Assembly (NCBI RefSeq): GCF_038594945.1
Contig: NZ_JBCFYD010000002.1
Coordinates: 930,001 to 994,000 of the forward strand
Direction: 5' to 3'
From: Fodinibius sp. Rm-B-1B1-1
GTDB lineage: Bacteria; Bacteroidota; Rhodothermia; Balneolales; Balneolaceae
DNA: 64,000 bases
Below are positions 28,901 through 36,221 of the stretch, one piece after another (the stretch's first letter is position 1; every line of letters starts with the position of its first letter). Below the pieces are notes generated by a model that saw only the letters and a program-made list of their open reading frames with translations, was not told where the DNA came from and searched no databases. Both the position numbers and the translations under genes were made by a program.

Positions 28901-31900
28901 ACTGCCCAGCTGTAAGGCAACATTAGCTGAACTTTCGAGCGTACCGCCGGACTCATTGACCAGCGTACCGCTGATGGTTCCATCAATACGCAGGGCATTT
29001 CCTACAGAGGTCATGGTTCCCGAATTGGTGACATCTCCATCAACCTCTTGTGCAAGATAAACCCCGTAACTGTCGGCGGAAATGGTACCGCTGTTTATAA
29101 AGTTACCGTCTACAGACGTCCTGATATCGAAACCCACAGCCGCTCCCGCCATAGTACCAGTATTAATAATATCTCCAGCAATAGTAGAAGCATTATCTAT
29201 AAGAATGAGCTGATTTTTCGGCGCTCCGTAGTCGTTCCTAATGAGTCCGTTGTTTTCAAAGCCGTTGGCAAGGGTGGTATTTTGAATGTAGAAAGCCAGC
29301 GTCGGATCAACGGAACTACCCTGCCCCTGCTTCAAATCACCGTTATTGATAATTTTCTCAAATGAGCTGCCGTCAGCACTGAAAATATAGGCCCCGTTGG
29401 TACCCGTGCGTGTTACACCGGATGCCACTTCCAGCACAGCATTGACCTGCCGCGGCTTGCCGGATACAAAGATCTGTTCCGAGGATGTTTGCGGCTCTTC
29501 TATGCGGATGGTATCACGGCTGCTGGATTCCACTTGTGCCAGCCCAATGGCCTCATATACATCCAGTCCGCCGCCATCAGCTCGTTCTTCTGCTTCCGAT
29601 TTACCGTCAAACGAGTCCTGCGAATCCCCGTCTACGACGAATGTTTCCGCAATATCATTGATCGTAACATCGGCTGATTCACTGGCCGTAAGTCCGACAT
29701 CATCGGTGGCCTCAATTGTCAGCGTTACCGAATTACCACCCTCATAATCAACATCGGCCGCGTCATCCACCGTAATTTCTCCAGTGTTAGAATCGATGGC
29801 AAAAGCGGCAGTGCCATCGCTGTTATAATCGGGATTGCCGCCCGTAATATCGAAGGTAACGTTATTATCGGCTGCACCGCCATCTCCGTCGGTGGCATCG
29901 ATATCTGCAATAGCTGTTCCGGCAGAGCTATGTTCATCAATACTTACCGAAATAGGACCGGAAACAAAAGACGGCGGACCGTTGGGTGTTGCCTCATACA
30001 CCCCCATGTCTACCGTGCCACCACGGGTGCGGGCATTGCCGGCAATATCGGTAGAAATGCCCGAAAAAATAGCATCGTTATCTCCGGCGTCTATAGCAGG
30101 TGAAACAGGCTGCAAAACGAGTCCATCATCAGCGGTAAACCAGGTACCATCAGCCCCGGCAGGATTAGAGGCATCTACAAACTGAGGATTAGCGTCGATG
30201 TTGGTGCTATTCGCAAAAGACACCGAATTGCCATTTTCATCGAGATAGGTTGTTTCATCTCCTAAAAAGTTATATACACCTGCTGTACCACTTTCAATGA
30301 GCGAATGGTGGACAGAGAGTGAAATCTCTTGATTATGAATGTGATTCCCATTCCTCTCAGCATGATTGTCGTAAAAAATGGTGTTAGAAATTGCAGTGTT
30401 TGTGTCTGTACCTTGATTTGAAATAGCTCCACCATCTCCATTTGGCCCAGAGGCTCGGTTGTTAATAAATACGCTATTTATGATCAATAGCTCAACAGAC
30501 GCATCTCCACCACTCATTTTAATTGCACCACCTTCACTATATTCTTCTGATACATTATTACTATAAAAAATGGTATTACTGATAATAGAACTACTTGTCC
30601 TATTTATATAAATGGCTCCACCATGACCATATGATCCAATAGCAGTATTCCCCTTAAAGATGAGTCTGTTTAATGTAGGACTACATTCACTACCAGATCC
30701 CACACCCTCACAAAAAAGTCCACCACCGTGTTTTTCGGGATCATTCCCCTTCGCCTGTCCCGCGGTTACGGTAAGCCCGTCAAAAAGCGTGGTATTGGTT
30801 ATAGAACCATTGCTATCACCATCTATAAACAGCACATGATTGCTATTGGTGCCATTAATATGGTCCGTTCCACTAAAGGTATTGGAGTCGCCATCACTAT
30901 CAGTATTGGGGGCAAAGGGATCATCATCCTGGGCAATATCACCAGACAGAATAGTACGATGGCCCGAAATGTCGCGGTCGCTCAGCTGGGTTTCCGTTCC
31001 GTCGAAGCCGCCGTATATTTTGAGTCCATCCTGATCGCCGGTAATAGTGAAATAGGCTGTTTCGTCATTGGCAGTCACATTAGTGCCCTCATCGGGGTAA
31101 TAGATACCCTCGGCGATCCAGATTTGGTCTTCGCCGCCGGCGGCAGCTAAGGCATCCTGTAGATACTGAAAGGCGTTATTCCACGAAGAGCCGTTGTTGG
31201 AACCCGTGGCATTTCTATTCACATAAAAAGTTTCGGCTACCGGGTTTACCGTTATAGTAAAGGAATCGTCCATGGTCTGGTCGCCGCTATCTTCGGCACG
31301 GATAGTGATATTAGCCGTCCCAGACTGGTTGGAGTGATAATCGAGGGTGAGCTGATCCGTGCTGTTATCCACAGAGGCATTGACCAGGCCGCTGTTATCA
31401 TTGCCCTGCACCGAGAAGGTGAGATCGGAGCTGTTGTCTTCGGGATCAGAAAAAACATTAGTCAGATCATAAGTTTCATTAGCGGCGTCTTCATCTACGG
31501 TAAGATCGGAGATAGCATTGGCGACCGTGGGTGATTCATTCACATCAGTCACGGTGATGGTAATATGTTGATCTGTGTAGCCGTCTCCGTCGCCAGCTGT
31601 TACCTCCAGCTCATAATTGTTATCAGCATTATTGTCATTGGGATTTTCAAAATCGCCCGGCACATCCAAGGAAATTTCGCCGGTCGTAGAATTAATTTGG
31701 AATAATGGCGCATCGCCTCCACCGGTAAAGTTGTAATTGATATTGACATCATTGCCCCCACCGTCGCCATCATTGGCATTAACATCCAGCACAATGCCTG
31801 TGAAATTTTCATCAACGGTTGCGGATGAACTTGAAGTAAAAACCGGCGGATTGCTTGCGACCGTACTTTCATATACGCCCATATCAACGGTGTTGCCCCG

Positions 31901-33691
31901 GATACGGGTATTTCCGGCAATATCGGTGTTTATTCCCGATGGAATTGCATCATTGTCTCCGGCATTGATAGCAGGGGAACTTGCTTGAAGGCTAAACCCA
32001 TCGTCATCAGTAAACCACATTCCGTCAACTCCGCCGGGATTGGAGGTATTTACAAACTGGGGATTGGCATCAATATTTCCGCCCCCATCGGTACCCAAAT
32101 CACTATTCCAGTTTGAACTACCGCCCGAGCCCTCGATAAGAGAATGGCTAATAGTGGCAGTAGCCATGGTCATGTTGTAAATATTATTATTCCCTCCGTT
32201 GGCAACGTTTTCATAGAAAATAGTATTGGTGATGACAGGTTTAGCATTTAGGCCGTCGTTAAAGATGGCTCCCCCATTACCATTTTGCCCTGATACCCGG
32301 TTGGCGACAAATATCGTATTTGTGACCGTCGGATTATTTTCGGAAAAATTGGTCATAGCTCCCCCCTTTCCATATTCTCCCGATGTACTATTTCTATAAA
32401 AAATAGTGTTATTGATAATTAAATTTTTTGCACCTGAATTATATATTGCTCCACCATTCCCATAGGGTTCAATTGCAGTATTTCCTACAAAAATGAGCCT
32501 GTTTAAGGTGGGACTGCATTCGCTGCTTGCCCCTTCCCCCCAACAAAGAAGCCCCCCACCGTGTTTTTCGGGATCATTACCCTTCGCCTGTCCCGCGGTC
32601 ACGGTAAGCCCGTCAAAAAGCGTAGCATTCGTTATAGAATCGTTGCTATCACCATCAATAAATAATACATGGTTGCTGTTGGTACCGTTAATATGATCGG
32701 TGCCACTAAACGTATCAGGATCACCATCGCTGTCTGTATTGGGGGCAAAAGGATCATCATCCTGGGCAATATCACCAGATAAAATGGTACGGTGGCCCGA
32801 AATATCGCGCTGGTCGAGTTGGCTTTCCGTGCCGTCAAATCCGCCATAAATCTTGAGTCCGTCCTGATCACCGGTGATGGTAAAACTGGCGTTTTGATCT
32901 CCCTCGGACACATTGGTACCCTCATCGGGATAATAGGTGCCTTCGGCGATCCAGATTTGATCGTTATCGGTGGCTTGGTCCAGAGCATTTTGCAGAGAGG
33001 TGTAGGCGTTGGCCCAAGAAGTGCCGTTGTTGGCGCCGGTGGCATCGGTATCCACATAAATAGTAGTGGGACCCGCATTAGCATCTTGTATAATCAGTGA
33101 CATATTGTCAAAAAACACATTATGGAAAGTCGCATCCCCGCTGTCATTTTGATCTTCGTTTTGGGAATGAAGGCGTAGCCGTACTGAACGGGTGCCGGAA
33201 GGCACCGTACGCGAATCACTCACCTGTTGCCATGCTCCGTCGGATTCGAGAAAACCGGAATCAAAACTCTCTATATCCGTATTACTGCCATCCAAAAATG
33301 TAACGGTAAACTTGCCTTTATCGGCATCTAAAGAGTTGGTCCGAAGCCAGCCACTGAAATCAACAGTTGCATCGCCCGCATCTATACTGCCAGCCCAACC
33401 CGATACATCTACTGTCTGTTCTATATAGGTAGCCAAATTATTGGATGAGTTTTCAAAAAACATGATACTCCCGCTCTGGGCATCCGGGGTAAAGCTTTTT
33501 GTTTGACTCACCTCATCGAAAGCTCCGCCTGTCGAATTTATCCAATCTCCTTCAAGAGTCCCGTCTAAAGAACCACTACCATCTTCGGCCCCTCTGTTCG
33601 TCAGCAGTTGGGTTTGGCCCCAGGCCGAAATAGGAAGTAGAAGGACAATGAAAAGGACATATTTTAGGATGTGGTTTCCCATGAATTTCAT
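25916..33691 (-). CDS. Giant mosaic secreted protein, adhesin-like, with T9SS type A sorting domain
   Basis: 2591 residues. Signal peptide (1-25), jelly-roll-like region (to about 205), Pmp-like beta-helix module 1 (about 210-612) with GGAI/GGAM and FxxN motifs, two cadherin-like domains (to about 815), beta-helix module 2 (about 818-1235), another cadherin-like domain, and a Gly/Asn-rich beta-solenoid. An RTX-type calcium-binding stretch (GGAGNDIL, GGLGDDII; near 1620-1685) follows, then an Ig-like domain. Three fibronectin III-like domains (about 1867-2155) each contain YYWRV/YFWQV. A C-terminal type A sorting domain from about 2510 has NYPNPFN, VYNILGQKV, SGTYFYRL and a final KKMVLIK. The sorting domain predicts export through the type 9 system to the surface. 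Adhesion is inferred from the domains. Modules 1 and 2 are a recent internal duplication at DNA level. Confidence 0.85.
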   Translation of the reverse strand: MKFMGNHILKYVLFIVLLLPISAWGQTQLLTNRGAEDGSGSLDGTLEGDWINSTGGAFDEVSQTKSFTPDAQSGSIMFFENSSNNLATYIEQTVDVSGWAGSIDAGDATVDFSGWLRTNSLDADKGKFTVTFLDGSNTDIESFDSGFLESDGAWQQVSDSRTVPSGTRSVRLRLHSQNEDQNDSGDATFHNVFFDNMSLIIQDANAGPTTIYVDTDATGANNGTSWANAYTSLQNALDQATDNDQIWIAEGTYYPDEGTNVSEGDQNASFTITGDQDGLKIYGGFDGTESQLDQRDISGHRTILSGDIAQDDDPFAPNTDSDGDPDTFSGTDHINGTNSNHVLFIDGDSNDSITNATLFDGLTVTAGQAKGNDPEKHGGGLLCWGEGASSECSPTLNRLIFVGNTAIEPYGNGGAIYNSGAKNLIINNTIFYRNSTSGEYGKGGAMTNFSENNPTVTNTIFVANRVSGQNGNGGAIFNDGLNAKPVITNTIFYENVANGGNNNIYNMTMATATISHSLIEGSGGSSNWNSDLGTDGGGNIDANPQFVNTSNPGGVDGMWFTDDDGFSLQASSPAINAGDNDAIPSGINTDIAGNTRIRGNTVDMGVYESTVASNPPVFTSSSSATVDENFTGIVLDVNANDGDGGGNDVNINYNFTGGGDAPLFQINSTTGEISLDVPGDFENPNDNNADNNYELEVTAGDGDGYTDQHITITVTDVNESPTVANAISDLTVDEDAANETYDLTNVFSDPEDNSSDLTFSVQGNDNSGLVNASVDNSTDQLTLDYHSNQSGTANITIRAEDSGDQTMDDSFTITVNPVAETFYVNRNATGSNNGSSWNNAFQYLQDALAAAGGEDQIWIAEGIYYPDEGTNVTANDETAYFTITGDQDGLKIYGGFDGTETQLSDRDISGHRTILSGDIAQDDDPFAPNTDSDGDSNTFSGTDHINGTNSNHVLFIDGDSNGSITNTTLFDGLTVTAGQAKGNDPEKHGGGLFCEGVGSGSECSPTLNRLIFKGNTAIGSYGHGGAIYINRTSSSIISNTIFYSNNVSEEYSEGGAIKMSGGDASVELLIINSVFINNRASGPNGDGGAISNQGTDTNTAISNTIFYDNHAERNGNHIHNQEISLSVHHSLIESGTAGVYNFLGDETTYLDENGNSVSFANSTNIDANPQFVDASNPAGADGTWFTADDGLVLQPVSPAIDAGDNDAIFSGISTDIAGNARTRGGTVDMGVYEATPNGPPSFVSGPISVSIDEHSSAGTAIADIDATDGDGGAADNNVTFDITGGNPDYNSDGTAAFAIDSNTGEITVDDAADVDYEGGNSVTLTIEATDDVGLTASESADVTINDIAETFVVDGDSQDSFDGKSEAEERADGGGLDVYEAIGLAQVESSSRDTIRIEEPQTSSEQIFVSGKPRQVNAVLEVASGVTRTGTNGAYIFSADGSSFEKIINNGDLKQGQGSSVDPTLAFYIQNTTLANGFENNGLIRNDYGAPKNQLILIDNASTIAGDIINTGTMAGAAVGFDIRTSVDGNFINSGTISADSYGVYLAQEVDGDVTNSGTMTSVGNALRIDGTISGTLVNESGGTLESSANVALQLGSANHTVTNRGDITGGSGIAVNLGDGDDTFTAESGIITGIIEGGAGNDILNGRNADEELDGGLGDDIIRPGEGVDTITLGDGADEVIGSESELNGDTITDIAEGNSVLLKGYTGLSYPGTVRKNNGQLEIDVSQNGFGGSDDIIIKADGIKDVYIDVQDEKQDTRTRFLTNDGPILSDIDDQTVTKDGASLSVSYSVSDPNTDLSKIDVTATSDNQSLFPDQNLALTGSGSDRTIELQPNPGKNGTATVTLVASDGSKRYHLTFDVTVDIKVPEKIVLTAPKDKTEDVSVTPTLEWKSQSDIDTYEIQLATENSFEKDEIIISKTSITKPNLQIDEKLDREASYYWRVRGTNAGGNGEWSSKYQFATLPVLPPQVTLSSPSNESGSITLDGTLTWESLDEADSYEIEIATDEHFSEIKVQEKGLTSADFSLDGYLNNNRVYYWRVRGINSAGSGPWAESWRFVTTAAAPELSFPANNEEQISIAPELSWQSQQEKSTYRVQLGTDNQLQSIVLDTLVEGVSLNLQGLDTETEYFWQVRIENNLTTSPYSKVRTFMTRIPPKNNIQEEQITFGDGNNSGNERSLRANDYRLVGLPGRKEVSVDELFDGEYGTDWKVFSDNGNAKNYLEEYSSDNPFSFTEGRGYWVLSEKPITLGGNIDPVQISEEDTYSLNLKPGWNIITNPFGSVIKWEQVQIYNQQNIMLFGYEESFFESDELAPFHAYYVHNDNDQNLELEIPYTSLEKRTNNEEQKQLAKSKSLSGEIALDIHIEDSKQPARVHMIYDQDVDQRKAYTQYMPPLKLSKFGATIVDEQKSAREKMLHTIGDTYDRDRKQYTVEIKATTRKKIEWSPNISGFTTEMAVLVIEPDKGRSKILSDGESYTFMAAKGRKQFEVYTGSVDELKEVQENMLPEQVKLNKNYPNPFNLTTTIQFGIEKQSDVILEVYNILGQKVQTLVNGSMKAGWHKIRFNGSRLASGTYFYRLIVGQKVQTKKMVLIK
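29985..31235 (-). repeat. Beta-helix module, second copy of a duplicated block
   Basis: This block encodes residues about 818-1235 of the giant protein and repeats the block at 31855-33061 in the same orientation. The most similar part is about 30725-31120 against 32559-32940, nearly identical by eye. Shared peptide landmarks are DISGHRTILSGDIAQDDDPF and TLFDGLTVTAGQAKGNDPEK. Both copies encode three GGA(I/M) and four FxxN motifs. Confidence 0.8.
31855..33061 (-). repeat. Beta-helix module, first copy of a duplicated block
   Basis: This block encodes residues about 210-612 and is the partner of the repeat at 29985-31235. The start-to-start offset is roughly 1.83 kb, with two cadherin-like domains between the copies. 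The flanks of the two copies diverge much more than the core, consistent with duplication followed by exchange of the variable GGA(I/M) rungs. Confidence 0.8.
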
Positions 33692-33713
33692 GAGCAGGTA
33701 ATGGCTATAGAAT

Positions 33714-34313
33714 TTATTGGTCTTTTTGTGCCGAAGGGTAATGCCCTCTAAAACAGATGATATAGTTTAGTCCCTGGTAGGGTTGTCGGTTAGGAATAGG
33801 TTCACTTTTCCCCGTCTGACCAATGGTTACTTCAATTGAACCCGAAATACTATCGTTGTTCAGTGTTGAATTGCCGGAACTGCTGTGATAGGCTCTCACA
33901 TCATGCGTTGTCTCTCGGCTTTCCTGAAAGTAGTTCTTGGCTAAATAATTGTCTTTGGGATTTATTTGATTGCCTTGTTCTTCATTTACGGTAATTTGTA
34001 GCTTAGAGGTAGCTGTGGCGCCATGAGTATGGGGCGGAAGTTGTGGAGGCGTTAGCCGGTTTTGTTCTTTACCACCGGTTTGCCCAAGCTTTATTTGATC
34101 GAAGTCTGATCCTTTTCCTACCCCTACTGGAACCCTTCCTCGTAAGTCCGGTAGTTTAAAATTCTTCTCTCCGTCTCCCCCATACGTACTTCCTACTACA
34201 GCAAAAAGGGATTCGTAATTGCTTATCTGTAATGTTTGTCCATGGCAAGGGGCCCAATTTTTAGGGATATCTTTGCCTGCAAAAAGTCGTATTTCTCCTA
34301 CAGTTCCGTCCAT
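33714..34313 (-). CDS. Tail-collar domain protein (microcystin-dependent/phage tail fibre tip family)
   Basis: 199 residues. The N-terminal tail-collar domain shows GEIRLFAGKDIPKNWAPCHG, an SNYESLFAVVGSTYGGDG core and FKLPDLRGRVPVGVG. The middle has PPHTHGATA, and the C-terminus ends PYQGLNYIICFRG, as in phage tail-fibre tips and MdpB-type proteins. No signal peptide or phage neighbours are present. It starts the three-gene unit, 22 bases before the giant protein. Whether it is a trimeric fibre tip, a chaperone or a domesticated lectin cannot be told from sequence. Confidence 0.85.
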   Translation of the reverse strand: MDGTVGEIRLFAGKDIPKNWAPCHGQTLQISNYESLFAVVGSTYGGDGEKNFKLPDLRGRVPVGVGKGSDFDQIKLGQTGGKEQNRLTPPQLPPHTHGATATSKLQITVNEEQGNQINPKDNYLAKNYFQESRETTHDVRAYHSSSGNSTLNNDSISGSIEVTIGQTGKSEPIPNRQPYQGLNYIICFRGHYPSAQKDQ

Positions 34314-34655
34314 AATCGTCTATTGGTTTAAATTGATATGTTTGTAGATGAAATGATCGGGTGAATCCAAATTGTTTAAGCCAAGACAGGAATTCATAAA
34401 CCGAATTGGGTAGCAAGATTAATAGAGCAAAGCCTTTGCGTACAACAGTAGTCTTTATGGTTGCCAACGTAATCTGAACTTTTCCTCAAAAACCATAATT
34501 TCTTTTTTCCATTTCTAAAGAAAAGAAATTCCTTCTTGGCAGGTATATTCAGATATGGTCAAATAAAATAATCAGATAAGCCCAATCGGTGCTTAATACG
34601 ACAAAAAGTCAAAACATTTGCCATATCACGTTATCCTGACCTGTGTGGTCTTACT

Positions 34656-34674
34656 TACGTAATCGGATTACGTA
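34656..34674. repeat. Perfect inverted repeat, candidate operator
   Basis: TACGTAAT and ATTACGTA flank CGG with no mismatch. The site lies about 340 bases upstream of the tail-collar start and 290 bases beyond the araC stop. Regulator-binding palindromes of this size are common, but the protein that binds it is unknown. Confidence 0.5.
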
Positions 34675-34812
34675 GTACTATGCAGACCAATCATATAGTA
34701 CTGTGTGCACTCTCTACATCGTACTATACGCAACCACTACATAGTAAAGGGCAGCTTCTGGGTAGTGCATGAGACTACTTGAGGGTAGTGAAACAGGGTA
34801 CTTGTGGGTGGG

Positions 34813-34833
34813 GAGACCATATAAATAGGTCTC
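34813..34833. repeat. Inverted repeat GAGACC/GGTCTC with A/T-only spacer
   Basis: Six-base perfect arms flank ATATAAATA. The A/T spacer could be a -10 type element overlapped by an operator, or the arms could form a small transcript hairpin. Its function is not shown by sequence alone. Confidence 0.4.
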
Positions 34834-34963
34834 ATAGTTAAATACCTTTTGTGGTGTTCCTTTTATTTTGAGGTTATACTATTCCTTTTTTTGTAATCAA
34901 AAAACGAATCAAAACAGTTCTTTAACTGAGGTATTTAAGTAAACCTTATTACCTTTTTGCCCT

Positions 34964-35977
34964 TTACTCTTTTTGGTATTGTCCGGGCGTAATATTGAAT
35001 TCTCCTTTAAACGCCCGAATAAAATTGGAGGGATTGTCAAAACCCAGTTGGTAAGCGACTTCCGAAACACTGTTGTCATTTTCTTCCAGCTTTTGGCGGG
35101 CCAGCTGCATTTGTTGCTGCCGGTAGTATTGAAAGGGGGTGATATTCAGTTCTTGTTTAAAGTTTCGTTTTAAACCCGACACAGATACCCCGAAAGTGGA
35201 CGCAAGAAAATCCATGCCCGGGAATGATATGGAAAGGCGCTCATCCAAATAAGCTGTAACCTGGTGGGCTACATTTTGAGTCAAAGCAGAGGGACTGATC
35301 GTTTCTTCGTTTTGGGATACCTGTAGTCGAAAAAGCGTATCAAGCGTATTACTGATATGGGTAAGAAGATGAAGTTTATTAGGAGCGGACGATGAGGAGT
35401 CTAAAACTGTTTGAGCTAACTGTTTAACCTTTGCTTTAACGGGAGCTGGCCATTGCGGAATAACAAACATGCAATCAGTGGGTTCGTTAATAATGCGCTG
35501 CATACGAGGATGAGATATATGTTGCCTGTTGATGTACTCATCGATAAAGTTATGACTAATCACAATTTGCAGGTTTTCTTCATAATAACCAGCGGGCAGT
35601 TCCGTAATATAATTGGCGTAATTACTAAAAAACGCAATAGTGCCTTGGTGCATATCGTAATGCTTGTCACCGTTAATTAGGCGGGCTGGTTTATTTTGAT
35701 CGAGCAGACATTTGAGCGTATAGAATTTACCTTCTTCTCGCGGAAGAAGCTCCATCCGGTGTTTTACATGGCACTCGGTCTTTTGGTGTAAAATTAATAC
35801 ATCATCAGCCAGCAGCTGATAAGCGAACTCAAAATTGTGGTAATCGTTGTCAGCGGTATAAACATTACGGTTGGGATCATGATCAAGCAGATCGCTCCAT
35901 TTGTCCATCACAGCATGGAAAGTCGAAATGGGGAAAAACTGTTGCTGCAGTTCAACCGTATCTGATTCTTCTTTCAT
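34964..35977 (-). CDS. AraC-family transcriptional regulator
   Basis: 337 residues. The C-terminal 100 residues form a double helix-turn-helix of AraC/XylS type: MDFLASTFGVSVSGLKRNFKQ for the first and SVSEVAYQLGFDNPSNFIRAFKGEF for the second, ending in ITPGQYQKE. The N-terminal 220 residues are a sensor-like region with no family I can name. It is transcribed towards the repeat-rich leader and the giant-protein unit, which makes it a plausible regulator of that unit. The gap to metG on the right is divergent. Confidence 0.9.
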   Translation of the reverse strand: MKEESDTVELQQQFFPISTFHAVMDKWSDLLDHDPNRNVYTADNDYHNFEFAYQLLADDVLILHQKTECHVKHRMELLPREEGKFYTLKCLLDQNKPARLINGDKHYDMHQGTIAFFSNYANYITELPAGYYEENLQIVISHNFIDEYINRQHISHPRMQRIINEPTDCMFVIPQWPAPVKAKVKQLAQTVLDSSSSAPNKLHLLTHISNTLDTLFRLQVSQNEETISPSALTQNVAHQVTAYLDERLSISFPGMDFLASTFGVSVSGLKRNFKQELNITPFQYYRQQQMQLARQKLEENDNSVSEVAYQLGFDNPSNFIRAFKGEFNITPGQYQKE

Positions 35978-36221
35978 AAAATATGTTGGGGTACCCTGTT
36001 AAGCCTTGTACATTTTCGCCGTCTGCTCAAGAGTAATAAAAAGTATGCAAAAATGCAGTTCATATTCTGGGGCTTCGTTATTGCTCAATAATGATTTGGT
36101 CTTACTTGTTATTCATTGTTTAATCACTCAGTCTACGTAAAAAAACCAATACCATATTGTCATTTTAGGACCGATACTCTTATTTTCGACTTCTGGAAAT
36201 CCAATTTCAAAAATCTGATTC

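Larger units (their letters stand above)
34314..34963. promoter_or_regulatory. Repeat-rich leader upstream of the tail-collar/giant-protein unit
   Basis: 650 bases without a credible gene lie between araC and the tail-collar gene, both leftward. The region contains several ordered signals. ATTTCTTTT/AAAAGAAAT arms lie at 34498-34529. A perfect inverted repeat TACGTAAT-CGG-ATTACGTA spans 34656-34674. TAGTAC occurs at 34673 and 34696 and inverted at 34721. GGGTAGTG occurs at 34762 and 34785, 23 bases apart. GAGACC/GGTCTC arms with a nine-base A/T spacer span 34813-34833. The combination looks like a multi-site control region, perhaps for the adjacent AraC protein. Binding is inference. Confidence 0.45.

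Noticed and set aside
25916-33691. CRISPR or transposon repeats in the giant gene
   Set aside because: The repeats are coding, in frame and module-sized, without spacers or terminal inverted repeats.
33714-34313. Prophage remnant, because of the tail-collar domain
   Set aside because: No capsid, terminase, portal, integrase or other tail gene is present. Neighbours are a T9SS cargo and AraC.
34261-34467. 68-codon leftward frame overlapping the tail-collar start
   Set aside because: It lacks a recognisable domain, and it overlaps the well-supported tail-collar gene.
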